Assembly: GCA_017556885.1 (NCBI GenBank)
Contig: JAFYLV010000095.1
Span: 1-25,500 of the forward strand
Reading direction: 5' to 3'
Length of the DNA: 25,500 nt
DNA from: Clostridia bacterium
GTDB taxonomy: Bacteria; Bacillota; Clostridia; Oscillospirales; QAMX01
Below are positions 15,992-23,830 of this stretch, piece by piece. The notes beneath the pieces were generated by a model. That model worked only from the letters and a program-made list of their open reading frames with translations, was not told the origin of the DNA and did no database searches. The position numbers and the translations under genes are program-made. Each line of letters opens with the position of its first letter. Position 1 is the first letter of the stretch.

Positions 15992-17412
15992 ATGCGCACC
16001 TCCTCGATCGCTGCAGCTAGCCGGTAGAGAAGCCCGTCGTTGCCCTCTGCCGCCATGAGCTGGGCAGCAACGGGCAAACCGTCTGCGGTGCCGCAGGGCA
16101 GGGAAAGGGCGGGGATGCCTGCAAGGCTTGCAGGCACGGTGAAAAGATCGCCGCGGTACATGGACACGGGGTCGGACTTTTCGCCTGCAGGAAAGGCGAC
16201 GGTCGGCGTTGTGGGGCAAAGCAGGCAGTCGCAGGTGGCAAAAATCTCTGCAAAGGCGGCGCGGATGCGCCGGGCAGCGCTCTGCGCCCGCAGATAGAAG
16301 GCATCCCGGTGACCGGCGGAAAGGGCATAGGTGCCAAGCAGGATACGGCGGCGCACCTCCGGCCCGAAATAGGTGCTGCGGGTGGAACAGAAGAGCTCGT
16401 CCGGGGAAGCGGCACCTTCGGCGCGGGCACCGTAGCGCACACCATCGTACCGGGCGAGGTTTGCAGAGGCCTCGGCGGAGGAGAGGATGTAATAGGCGGG
16501 CAGTGCATCGGAAAGCGCGGGAAGACGGACCTCGCGGACCTGCGCGCCCCTGTCCGCAAGGACAGCGGCGACCGACTCGACGGCAGCGCGGATCGCAGGA
16601 TCGGCAGCATCCCCGGGAAAACGGAGCAACCCAACGGAAATTCCCCGGATATCACCGGAGAAAAGGTCTTTTGCGGCGGCAAAGGTGCGGTTTGCCGTGG
16701 CATCCCGCCCGTCGGGGGCGGAGATGCAGGAAAGCACCGCGGCATTGTCCTGAACGGTGCGGGTCAGCGGTCCGATCTGATCCAGTGAGGAGGCAAAGGC
16801 TACCAGCCCGTGGCGGGAAACGGTGCCGTAGGTGGGCTTCATGCCCACAAGACCGCAGAAGGCGGCGGGCTGGCGGATGGAGCCGCCGGTATCGCTGCCA
16901 AGCGCAAAGGGTACCTCATATGCTGCTACGGCAGCGGCAGGACCGCCGGAGCTTCCGCCCGGCACCCGGGAGATATCCAGCGGATTGCGGGTGGGATAAA
17001 AGGCGGAATTCTCCGTGGAGGAGCCCATGGAAAATTCGTCCATATTTCCCTTGCCGAGAAGCACCGCCCCGGCTGCCTGCAAACGGGCATACACGGTGGC
17101 GCTGTAGGGCGGAATATAGTCGGCAAGCATCCGGGAGGCACAGGTTGTGGGGATGCCTTCGGTGCAGATATTGTCCTTTAAAACAAAGGGGATGCCGCAG
17201 AGAAGAGGGGCATCGCCCCCGGCAAGACGGGCATCTGCCGCCGCGGCACGGGAGAGAGCAAGTTCTTCGGTTCGTGTAATGAGGGCGGAGATAGTATCCT
17301 CGCAGCTGCGGATGCGGTCAATGTGGGCGCGCACAAGCTCCAAGGCGGAAAAATCCTTTCGCCGCAGACCCGCCGCGAGGGCATGAATATCCTGGAAGAT
17401 CAGTCCGTTCAT
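15988..17412 (-). CDS. gatA: Asp-tRNA(Asn)/Glu-tRNA(Gln) amidotransferase subunit A
   Basis: The protein has 474 residues. GatA is the amidase-signature subunit that releases ammonia from glutamine and passes it to GatB. The catalytic triad is intact: K79 in FVLKDN, S154 in PGGSSGG and S178 in DTGGSIR, the same residue numbers I recall for the Staphylococcus aureus enzyme. The start at 17412 shares ATGA with the gatC stop. Its presence implies that at least one of glutaminyl- or asparaginyl-tRNA is made indirectly in this organism, as in most Clostridia. Confidence 0.97.
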   Translation of the reverse strand: MNGLIFQDIHALAAGLRRKDFSALELVRAHIDRIRSCEDTISALITRTEELALSRAAAADARLAGGDAPLLCGIPFVLKDNICTEGIPTTCASRMLADYIPPYSATVYARLQAAGAVLLGKGNMDEFSMGSSTENSAFYPTRNPLDISRVPGGSSGGPAAAVAAYEVPFALGSDTGGSIRQPAAFCGLVGMKPTYGTVSRHGLVAFASSLDQIGPLTRTVQDNAAVLSCISAPDGRDATANRTFAAAKDLFSGDIRGISVGLLRFPGDAADPAIRAAVESVAAVLADRGAQVREVRLPALSDALPAYYILSSAEASANLARYDGVRYGARAEGAASPDELFCSTRSTYFGPEVRRRILLGTYALSAGHRDAFYLRAQSAARRIRAAFAEIFATCDCLLCPTTPTVAFPAGEKSDPVSMYRGDLFTVPASLAGIPALSLPCGTADGLPVAAQLMAAEGNDGLLYRLAAAIEEVRI

Positions 17413-17681
17413 AGCGAGATGCCTCCTGACGGGACGGTGAAGGCATCCTCCCGAAGCTTTGGTGCGGCGCAAAGCAGTGGCGCAGGATCGGAATCTGCGG
17501 CCTCGTCCTCCCGCAGCGCGGAGAGAGGAAGCGCGGCTTCTTCTGTGTAAGGATCGGCCTCGGGAAGGGTTGCGGCAAAGGCAAGAATGGCAGCCATGTC
17601 CTCTGCGAGTGCGGCCTTTTCTCCGTCGGAAACGGTGAGCCGTGCGAGACCGGCGATGCTGTCAATATCAAACGGAGCCAT
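17409..17681 (-). CDS. gatC: Asp-tRNA(Asn)/Glu-tRNA(Gln) amidotransferase subunit C
   Basis: This 90-residue protein is the small belt subunit that wraps around GatA and GatB and stabilises them. It begins FDIDSIAGLARLTVSDGEKAALAEDMAAIL, shown here only by its pattern: DIDSIAGLARL is the typical GatC N-terminal helix and the next helix has the conserved LAEDMAAIL. I chose the ATG at 17681 because AGAGAGGAGG lies just upstream; an in-frame ATG at 17720 falls inside the upstream terminator hairpin. It is first in gatC-gatA-gatB. I see no convincing promoter between the terminator at 17713-17742 and the start, so transcription may depend on read-through from the symporter gene or on an atypical promoter. 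Confidence 0.94.
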   Translation of the reverse strand: MAPFDIDSIAGLARLTVSDGEKAALAEDMAAILAFAATLPEADPYTEEAALPLSALREDEAADSDPAPLLCAAPKLREDAFTVPSGGISL

Positions 17682-17712
17682 GCGGAAATTCCTCCTCTCT
17701 GGGATATGGAAA

Positions 17713-17742
17713 GCCCTCATCCCACAGGCAGGGGATGAGGGC
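17713..17742 (-). terminator. Terminator-like hairpin after the symporter gene
   Basis: GCCCTCATCCC (17713-17723) pairs with GGGATGAGGGC (17732-17742). On the minus strand only TTT follows, so it may be a leaky terminator between the symporter gene and gatC. Confidence 0.75.
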
Positions 17743-17756
17743 CTAAAGTTTATGGA

Positions 17757-19298
17757 TCAGTCTTCCTTTGCTTCATCCCAGGATACGTACGGGGCTACGT
17801 AGAGACCCTTCTTTTCCCGACGGGCGGCGATGATGTTGATGAACGCGCCGCTGACAAAGGCGAGGACCATGGGAGCCCAACCGGCGAGGATGTTGGAGGC
17901 GAGGGTATAGCCGCCGTAGATGCCGCCGCCCTGGAAGAGGTTGACGGTGTTCCAAACCACGAGAACGGTGAGAATGGTGGGGCAGAGCACCTTGATGGCG
18001 GAGTTGAACCACCAGGCCGGCATGCGGAACTTGGAGGTGTTCTCATTGACGGCATCCAGCACCTTGCGGGTGGGGAAGAACCAGCCCACGGCGATGCACT
18101 CCAGCACACCGACGATCAGCAGGTTGTAGGAGTTGGCCCAGTAGTCCACAATGTCGAGCCAGGCAAGACCGGCACCGGTGATGTATACGATGGAGATGAT
18201 GCCGGCAACGGCGCAGACACCGATGGTGGCAGAGCGCTTGTTGAGACCGAATTTGTCGGCAATGGCAGTGGAAACACCCTCGATGATAGAGAAGGCGGAA
18301 TCAATGGCGAGGGTGGTGAGGCAGAGATAGAAGATCATGCCGAAGATGGCGTTGAAGATGCCGGAGCCGGTCAGCTTGACGATGGCCTGGGGATAGACGA
18401 TAAAGGCGGTGGAGATGCCGGAGGCGGTGATGTTGTCGAGCATGCCGACACCGCCCATGGTGGCGAACATCACGATACCGGCGAGCACGGAGATGGCCAT
18501 ATCGGAGAAGCCGATGATGAGCGCATCCACGGCGATATTGGACTTGCGGTCAAGGAAGGAGCCGTAGGCGAACATGATGGCCATCATAATGGAGAGAGAA
18601 TAGAAGACCTGACCGACGGCGTCGACCCAAATGGTGGGATCGGCAAGGGCGGAGAAGTCGGGCACGAAAAAGCGCAGCAGACCCTCGCCGGCACCGGCCA
18701 TGGTAATGGATTTTGCAGCCATAATGATCATGCAGACAACGGGAGCAAAGACGGTGAACTTGACCACCTTGCCAACGCTCTGTGCGCCGTTGCGGATGCA
18801 GTAGTAGATCATACCCCAGGCGACCAGCAGGGCGATGAGCACGGGCGTCGAGATGACGTTTCCGCCCGTCAGATCTCCCTTGGACATAATGGTGTCAAAA
18901 AAGAGACCGGAGGCCGCACCGGCATCGCCCGTCATGCTCGCAAAGTCAACGGATTTGATGACCATGAGGAGCACCCAGGCAAAAACCACGGCGTAGTAGG
19001 TGGAGATGATGAAGGCGTTGGAGGTGGCGGCCCAACCGATGAACTCCGCCTTCTTATGTATGCCGCGCATGGAGCCGGGAGCACCCTGACGCATCCGGCG
19101 GCCGATAGAGATCTCCATCATGAGTAGGGGAAGACCGAGCAGCAGCATGGCCAGCAGATAAACAAACAGGAAGGCACCGCCACCGTGCTTTGCGGCAAGG
19201 CCGGGGAAACGCCATGCGTTGCCAAGACCGACAGCGGAGCCGATGGCAGCGAGAATAAACGTGGAACGGGAGGCCCATGTTGCGCGGGAGGTTTCCAT
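17757..19298 (-). CDS. Sodium-dependent symporter, NSS/SNF family
   Basis: The 513-residue protein belongs to the neurotransmitter:sodium symporter family, whose bacterial members (LeuT, MhsT, TnaT) import amino acids with sodium. Helix 1 has the hallmark GSAVGLGNAWRFP, where sodium and substrate bind, and helix 6 has VFYSLSIMMAIMFAYGSFL, again typical. About twelve hydrophobic segments can be counted, and the short C-terminal tail ends in Asp/Glu-rich sequence. I place the start at 19298 because AAAAGGA lies 11 bases before it; an ATG at 19310 would overlap that ribosome site. It has its own consensus promoter, so it need not depend on the spoVA genes upstream. The amino acid carried is unknown. 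Confidence 0.92.
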   Translation of the reverse strand: METSRATWASRSTFILAAIGSAVGLGNAWRFPGLAAKHGGGAFLFVYLLAMLLLGLPLLMMEISIGRRMRQGAPGSMRGIHKKAEFIGWAATSNAFIISTYYAVVFAWVLLMVIKSVDFASMTGDAGAASGLFFDTIMSKGDLTGGNVISTPVLIALLVAWGMIYYCIRNGAQSVGKVVKFTVFAPVVCMIIMAAKSITMAGAGEGLLRFFVPDFSALADPTIWVDAVGQVFYSLSIMMAIMFAYGSFLDRKSNIAVDALIIGFSDMAISVLAGIVMFATMGGVGMLDNITASGISTAFIVYPQAIVKLTGSGIFNAIFGMIFYLCLTTLAIDSAFSIIEGVSTAIADKFGLNKRSATIGVCAVAGIISIVYITGAGLAWLDIVDYWANSYNLLIVGVLECIAVGWFFPTRKVLDAVNENTSKFRMPAWWFNSAIKVLCPTILTVLVVWNTVNLFQGGGIYGGYTLASNILAGWAPMVLAFVSGAFINIIAARREKKGLYVAPYVSWDEAKED

Positions 19299-19340
19299 GA
19301 GAAGATCCATCCTTTTCGAGGTAGTGTTAATAATTTGTAA

Positions 19341-19369
19341 ATTATACACCATGGGCGGATTTCTGTCAA
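19341..19369 (-). promoter_or_regulatory. Consensus sigma-A promoter of the symporter gene
   Basis: On the minus strand TTGACA (19364-19369) and TATAAT (19341-19346) are exact consensus boxes 17 bases apart, about 42 bases before the start codon and just beyond the end of spoVAE. Confidence 0.92.
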
Positions 19370-19390
19370 GAAAAGGGGGAAGATCGGGAA

Positions 19391-19744
19391 CTATTTCTCC
19401 TTGGAGGAAAAAAGGAGGGAGGAAAGCAGTGCGGCAAGGATCGCAGCGGTGATACCGGCGGCACAGGCGGTCAGCCCGCCGGTGAGAATACCCGAAAGAC
19501 CGTCTGCGCCGACCGCCTCGCGGACACCCCGGGCCAGCAGACTTCCAAAGCCGCAGAGGGGCACCGTGGCTCCGGCCCCGGCAAGCTCCCGCAGGGGCGC
19601 AAAGAGTCCGATCCCCTCCAGAAGGACGCCCGTCACCACATAGCCGGTGAGGATGCGGGCCGGGGTGAGCTTGGTGAAATCCAGCAGCAGCTGACCGACG
19701 GCGCAGATGGCACCGCCGATAAGAAAGGCGAAGAGAAAATTCAT
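19391..19744 (-). CDS. spoVAE: Stage V sporulation protein AE
   Basis: The protein has 117 residues, the normal SpoVAE (SpoVAEb) length, and is almost entirely membrane helix: MNFLFAFLIGGAICAVGQLL, then TPARILTGYVVTGVLLEGIG, a glycine-rich region (GAGATVPLCGFGSLLARG) and a final Ala/Leu-rich helix. SpoVA proteins move dipicolinic acid into the developing spore and release it on germination, acting in the inner spore membrane. The start at 19744 follows GCGAGG by five bases and lies 14 bases after the spoVAD stop. SpoVAE normally works with SpoVAC and SpoVAD; only SpoVAD is adjacent here. Confidence 0.93.
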   Translation of the reverse strand: MNFLFAFLIGGAICAVGQLLLDFTKLTPARILTGYVVTGVLLEGIGLFAPLRELAGAGATVPLCGFGSLLARGVREAVGADGLSGILTGGLTACAAGITAAILAALLSSLLFSSKEK

Positions 19745-19758
19745 AAAAACCTCGCAGA

Positions 19759-20784
19759 TTACGCCACAATGTGGACGAGATGGGCAATGGAGGGGATGCT
19801 TTCTCCCTGAAAGGAACTGGTGGGGGACATGAGAGCACCGGTGGCGACAAAAAGCACGTTTTGCAGCCGGCCGGCACACATTTCGGGCAGAATATGGGTG
19901 CAAAGCACCGCCGCGCCGCATCCGCAGCCCGAGCCCCCCATGCAGACGTCCCGATCTTCGGCGGAGAAAATGAGCGTTCCGCAGTCGCACAGAAGATCTC
20001 CGGCGGGATAGCCTTCCCGCAGCAGAAGCTCTGCCAGCAGATCCCGGCCGAGACGGCCGAGATCCCCGGTGAAAATGGCATCGTAGTCCTCGGGGCGGGT
20101 GGAGGTGTCCCGGAAGAAGGAGAGCAGCGTTTCACAGGCGGCGGGTGCCATGGCCGCGCCCATATTGTTGATGTCGGATACGTTGAAATCCTGAACGACG
20201 CCGACGTTTGCCGCGACGATCCCGGGCCCCGGCCGTCCGGCTTCCAGAACCGCCGCACCGGAGGCGGTCACCGTCCACTGTGCCGAGGGCGGGCGCACGC
20301 TGCCGTACTCCAACGGGAAGCGGTACTGACGCTCTGCGGCGCAGAAATGGGAGGAGGTCACACACAGGGCGCGCCGCCCAAAGCCTCCGTCCAGAAGACA
20401 GGCGGCAAGAATGAGACTTTCCGCCATGGTGGAGCAGGCACCGTACAGCCCAAGGAAGGGGGCGGTGTGAGACCGGGCGGCGAAGGCGGAGGCGATACAC
20501 TGGTTGAGAAGATCTCCCGCAAGGATGAAATCCACCGCCGCGCGGCTGACCTGTGCCCGCCCAAGCGCAGCGTTTGCTGCAAGATCCTGCATGCGCATCT
20601 CTGCCTTTTCCCAACTTGCCTCCCCGAAAAAATCATCAGAGCTGGTGGCAATAAAAGCATTGGAAAAAGGACCTCGCATCTCCCGCTTGCCACCAACCGC
20701 CGCAAAACCGGCGATGGGGATGGGACGGGAAAAAGCGAGGGTATTTCCTCGGGGGCGGCGGGGAAGAGGAATGTTTTCTGACAT
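19759..20784 (-). CDS. spoVAD: Stage V sporulation protein AD
   Basis: This 341-residue protein has the thiolase-like fold of SpoVAD, which in Bacillus binds dipicolinic acid and is part of its uptake and release machinery in spores. Recognisable are GLYGACSTMAESL with the conserved Cys, NVGVVQDFNVSDINNMGAAM, GDLGRLGRD and the glycine/cysteine-rich GGSGCGCGAAVL near the C-terminus. Length matches the family. The start at 20784 has GAGG upstream and begins the conserved region; an in-frame extension to 20922 crosses a strong hairpin and has no family similarity I recognise. It is first in a spoVAD-spoVAE pair, with no spoVAC upstream. I found no convincing sigma-G promoter. Confidence 0.95.
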   Translation of the reverse strand: MSENIPLPRRPRGNTLAFSRPIPIAGFAAVGGKREMRGPFSNAFIATSSDDFFGEASWEKAEMRMQDLAANAALGRAQVSRAAVDFILAGDLLNQCIASAFAARSHTAPFLGLYGACSTMAESLILAACLLDGGFGRRALCVTSSHFCAAERQYRFPLEYGSVRPPSAQWTVTASGAAVLEAGRPGPGIVAANVGVVQDFNVSDINNMGAAMAPAACETLLSFFRDTSTRPEDYDAIFTGDLGRLGRDLLAELLLREGYPAGDLLCDCGTLIFSAEDRDVCMGGSGCGCGAAVLCTHILPEMCAGRLQNVLFVATGALMSPTSSFQGESIPSIAHLVHIVA

Positions 20785-20845
20785 GACGGTACCTCGTTTT
20801 TTGTGTTCTGTGTCCGTATCTTTCCCGAAAACAGACGGAACATGC

Positions 20846-20892
20846 AAAAAGCCTGCGGGGCAGACGGAAAAGTTGCCGTCACTCCCGCAGGC
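20846..20892 (-). terminator. Orphan terminator-type hairpin ahead of spoVAD
   Basis: On the minus strand GCCTGCGGG pairs with CCCGCAGGC (20884-20892 with 20851-20859), an inner GACGG/CCGTC stem forms within the loop, and TTTTT follows at 20846-20850. No minus-strand gene ends here: the next gene to the right points the other way. It may end a small RNA or act as a leader attenuator about 60 bases before spoVAD. Confidence 0.7.
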
Positions 20893-20933
20893 AAGCTCGT
20901 TTGACCGCGTTTTGCAAAACAAAACCTATGCTG

Positions 20934-20962
20934 GTTGTAATGTGCGACAAAGTTGTTCTCAA
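20934..20962 (-). promoter_or_regulatory. Possible minus-strand promoter ahead of the orphan hairpin
   Basis: TTGAGA (20957-20962) and TACAAC (20934-20939) are 17 bases apart on the minus strand. Transcription from here would give about 80-90 bases up to the T run at 20846. The -10 match is poor (4 of 6), so this is a suggestion only. Confidence 0.3.
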
Positions 20963-20978
20963 AGCAAGCAAATTTCCG

Positions 20979-21007
20979 CTGTCATTTTTCTGCAGATATG
21001 GTATAAT
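20979..21007 (+). promoter_or_regulatory. Extended -10 promoter of the GH43-like operon
   Basis: TATAAT at 21002-21007 is preceded by TGG, an extended -10, and by a CTGTCA -35-like box 17 bases upstream. AAGGAG at 21020-21025 follows. Confidence 0.75.
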
Positions 21008-21034
21008 GAAAAAAACGGCAAGGAGAGATCATGC

Positions 21035-21916
21035 ATGAGACGGGAAGAAATCAATATCCGCGATCCTTTTATCCTTCCTTTTGAGGGAAAATATTATATG
21101 TACGGTACCCGCGTGGGAAATCCCAAGCTGGAGGGCGGCGCCTGGGGCGAGCAGAAGGGCTTTGATGTGTATATCAGCGATGACCTTGTCAACTGGAGCG
21201 AGCCAAAATGCGTCTTTTCCGGCGGAAACGGCTTCTGGGGCACCCAGGATTTCTGGGCGCCGGAGGTGCATCTCTGGCGCGGCGCTTTCTACATGTTTGC
21301 CTCCTTCAAGGCAGAGGGGCGCTGCCGCGGAACCCATATCCTCCGGGCGGAAAGTCCCGAAGGCCCCTTCCTTCCGATGACGGGAGACCCTGCCACTCCT
21401 TTGGACTGGGAGTGCCTGGACGGCACCTTTTACGTGGACCGTGCGGGCAAGCCCCACATCGTCTTCTGTCACGAATGGCTGCAGGTCAGGGACGGCACCG
21501 TCTGCGAGGCGGAGCTTTCTGAGGATCTTTCCCGGGCGGTGACGGAGCCCCGTATGCTTTGGAAGGGCTCCGACTACAAGGGCGCGAAAAAAGCCGGTAT
21601 CGCAGACGCGACCTTTGTCACCGACGGCCCCTTCCTTTACCGCACGGAGAAGGGAGAACTTCTGTCCATCTGGTCCAGCTTCAGCCGCGAGGGCTATGAG
21701 GAGCTCATCGCCCGCTCCGACAACGGCGAGCTGGACGGAAACTGGAGCGTGGATGAGCAGCCGCTCGCCGGAGGTAACGGCGGCCACGGCATGATCTTCC
21801 GCGACTTTAACGGGGAGCTTCATTTTGTTATGCATCAGCCGAACACCTCCACCAAGGAACGGCCGGTCATTCTGCGGCTCGCGGAGACAGAAAAGGGACT
21901 CTATTTAGAAAAATGA
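21035..21916 (+). CDS. GH43-like five-bladed beta-propeller glycosidase
   Basis: The 293-residue protein has the pattern of family 43 glycoside hydrolases (beta-xylosidases and arabinofuranosidases): INIRDPFI with the catalytic-base Asp (D10), FWAPEVHLWRGAFYMF at the second blade, LDGTFYVD with the middle Asp (D129), and GHGMIFRDFNGELHFVMH near the end. The usual general-acid motif EGP reads DGP here (D197 in VTDGPFLYR), so either Asp serves or the enzyme differs in chemistry. There is no signal peptide, so it acts inside the cell. The start at 21035 has AAGGAG nine bases upstream; an out-of-frame ATG lies at 21031. It is followed after ten bases by an FAD oxidoreductase gene and shares its promoter and terminator. 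Confidence 0.85.
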   Translation: MRREEINIRDPFILPFEGKYYMYGTRVGNPKLEGGAWGEQKGFDVYISDDLVNWSEPKCVFSGGNGFWGTQDFWAPEVHLWRGAFYMFASFKAEGRCRGTHILRAESPEGPFLPMTGDPATPLDWECLDGTFYVDRAGKPHIVFCHEWLQVRDGTVCEAELSEDLSRAVTEPRMLWKGSDYKGAKKAGIADATFVTDGPFLYRTEKGELLSIWSSFSREGYEELIARSDNGELDGNWSVDEQPLAGGNGGHGMIFRDFNGELHFVMHQPNTSTKERPVILRLAETEKGLYLEK

Positions 21917-21926
21917 GGAGAAAAAC

Positions 21927-23711
21927 ATGCTGAATACTGAACATATCTGCTGTGAGCTTTGCGTTGTCGGCGGCGGGATCGCCGGCATGCTTGCGGCCAT
22001 CTCCGCCGCCCGCGAGGGCGCGAAGGTGGTGCTGATGCATGAGCGTCCCGTTCTCGGCGGAAATGCATCCTCCGAGATCCGCATGTGGGTGTGCGGCGCC
22101 GCAGGGGAATATAACCGCGAAACGGGAATCCTTGAGGAGATCGCGCTGGAAAACTACCGCCGCAATCCGACCAAGAATTATCATATCTGGGACACCGTTC
22201 TCTACGAATTTGTGCGCCGGGAGGAGAATATCACCCTGCTGCTCAACTGCACCTGTATGGATGCAGACTGCGAGGAGGGATGCTTTGCCCACGGTCGTGA
22301 ACGCCGCATCCGCTCCGTCCGCGGCTATCAGATGACCACCCAGCGTTTTTATGAGGTGGAGGCAAAATTCTTCTGCGACAGCTCCGGCGACTCCATCCTT
22401 GCGCCCCTCTGCGGCGCAAACTTCCGTCTTGGACGGGAGGCTGCGGCAGAATTCGGCGAGGAGAGCACCACGGTGGAGGCCGACGACATGACCATGGGCA
22501 TGTCCTGCCTCATTCAGGGTCGCGAAACGGAGAAGCCGGTGAGCTTTACCGCCCCCGACTGGACCCGCTTTCTCACCCCGGAGGAGGTACAGAACCGCCG
22601 CCCGAATATGCAGAGCACGGCGGAAAATTTCTGGTATCTGGAGCTGGGCGGCGACCGGGATACCATCGGCGATACCGAGACCCTCAGGGACGAACTGGTG
22701 CCCCTTGCCCTCGGCATGTGGGACTTTGTCAAAAATTCCGGACAGTATCCGGCGGATAACTGGGAACTGGATTTCCTCGGCTTTCTGCCCGGCAAGCGAG
22801 AGAGCCGCCGGATGTGCGGCGAATATATGATCACCCAGCGCGACATCTCCGACGGACGGGTGTTTCCCGATGAGGTGGCCTACGGCGGCTGGCCGCTGGA
22901 TGACCATTATCCCGGCGGCTTCTACCACCGCGGCCGTGCCAACACCAATATTGCCACCCCGGCACCCTATTCCATTCCCTATCGTGCGCTGTATTCGGAA
23001 AATGTGGACAATCTCTTTTTCGCCGGCCGCAATATCAGCATGACGCATACCGCCATGAGCTCCATCCGCGTCATGGCCACCTGCGGACTGCTGGGTGAGG
23101 CTGTGGGACGCGCCGCAGCCATCGCGGCCCGGGAGAATGTCGCGCCTCACGATGTGTATCTGTCGCATATGGATGAGCTGCAGGAAAGCCTGCTGCGGGG
23201 CGACTGCTTCCTGCCCTCCCGACGCCGTCCGGTGGGCAAGACCTGCCTTGACGCGATGCTTTCCGGCGGCGAGGATTGCCTTCGCAACGGCGAGGACCGT
23301 CCCCATCGCATCTACGGCACCGACAGAGATGCGGCGACCTGCTTTGTGCCTGCGGGCAGTGAGATCGGCTATTCCTTCCCGGAGACCCGGGTGATGCGTG
23401 TGCATCTTACCTTCGACAGTGATCTGGAGCGTGAGACCCTGCCCGGCTCCGACTGCGAGCGCAAGCACACCATGCGGGCAAACGTGCCTCTCGATGCGCC
23501 GGTAATGCACGTGCCGGATACCCTCTGCCGTGCCTTCCGGCTGGAGGGAGAGCGTGCGGGAGAGCGCCGCACCATCCTTGAGACCGCGGAAAATTGCCGC
23601 CGTGCCTGGGATGTTCCCGTGGGCGAAAGCTTTGACCGCCTCATCCTTACCCCCCTCTCCACCTGGGGCGGCGGAGAGAGCGTGCCGCTGATCTCCTTTG
23701 ATTTTGAATAA
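21927..23711 (+). CDS. FAD-dependent oxidoreductase
   Basis: The 594-residue protein has an N-terminal dinucleotide fold with GGGIAG (15-20) and HERPVLGGNASSEIRMW, typical of the FAD_oxidored (PF12831) family. The second FAD-binding stretch, NLFFAGRNISMTHTAMSSIR, appears late in the flavin domain. From about residue 455 a beta-rich C-terminal domain follows. Members are common in carbohydrate-use loci and are mostly uncharacterised; they are thought to oxidise sugars or related alcohols. The ribosome site GAGGAG overlaps the stop of the GH43-like gene, so the two are translated together and probably act on the same substrate. No signal peptide is present. A strong terminator follows. Confidence 0.9.
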   Translation: MLNTEHICCELCVVGGGIAGMLAAISAAREGAKVVLMHERPVLGGNASSEIRMWVCGAAGEYNRETGILEEIALENYRRNPTKNYHIWDTVLYEFVRREENITLLLNCTCMDADCEEGCFAHGRERRIRSVRGYQMTTQRFYEVEAKFFCDSSGDSILAPLCGANFRLGREAAAEFGEESTTVEADDMTMGMSCLIQGRETEKPVSFTAPDWTRFLTPEEVQNRRPNMQSTAENFWYLELGGDRDTIGDTETLRDELVPLALGMWDFVKNSGQYPADNWELDFLGFLPGKRESRRMCGEYMITQRDISDGRVFPDEVAYGGWPLDDHYPGGFYHRGRANTNIATPAPYSIPYRALYSENVDNLFFAGRNISMTHTAMSSIRVMATCGLLGEAVGRAAAIAARENVAPHDVYLSHMDELQESLLRGDCFLPSRRRPVGKTCLDAMLSGGEDCLRNGEDRPHRIYGTDRDAATCFVPAGSEIGYSFPETRVMRVHLTFDSDLERETLPGSDCERKHTMRANVPLDAPVMHVPDTLCRAFRLEGERAGERRTILETAENCRRAWDVPVGESFDRLILTPLSTWGGGESVPLISFDFE

Positions 23712-23715
23712 GTGC

Positions 23716-23756
23716 AGGAAAGCCTCTTTTTCAAAAAAGAGGCTTTCCTTTTTTGA
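23716..23756 (+). terminator. Intrinsic terminator of the GH43-like/FAD operon
   Basis: AGGAAAGCCTCTTTT (23716-23730) pairs with AAAAGAGGCTTTCCT, followed by a run of T residues. Confidence 0.93.
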
Positions 23757-23773
23757 AAAAACACGGATTGCTC

Positions 23774-23804
23774 TTGACTCTCCTCATGGGGGAGAGTGTA
23801 GAAT
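23774..23804 (+). promoter_or_regulatory. MerR-type promoter with operator in the spacer
   Basis: TTGACT at 23774-23779 and TAGAAT at 23799-23804 are separated by 19 bases, longer than the optimal 17. A perfect inverted repeat, ACTCTCC (23777-23783) and GGAGAGT (23791-23797), occupies the spacer. This is the architecture that MerR regulators bind and untwist, and a MerR gene follows directly, so autoregulation is likely. Confidence 0.85.
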
Positions 23805-23830
23805 CTGAAATGTGAGGGGAGGCGCAGAGG

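Noticed and set aside
19299..20258. N-terminal extension of the symporter frame across the spoVA genes
   Set aside because: The family start motif, ribosome site and consensus promoter all place the start at 19298; the rest is another frame of spoVAE and spoVAD.
20785..20850. Sigma-G promoter for spoVAD
   Set aside because: GCATG and GATACGG resemble the boxes, but the spacing is 20 and the -10 match is weak.
20785..20922. N-terminal extension of SpoVAD by 46 residues
   Set aside because: It crosses the orphan hairpin and has no similarity to the family; the start at 20784 gives the normal length.
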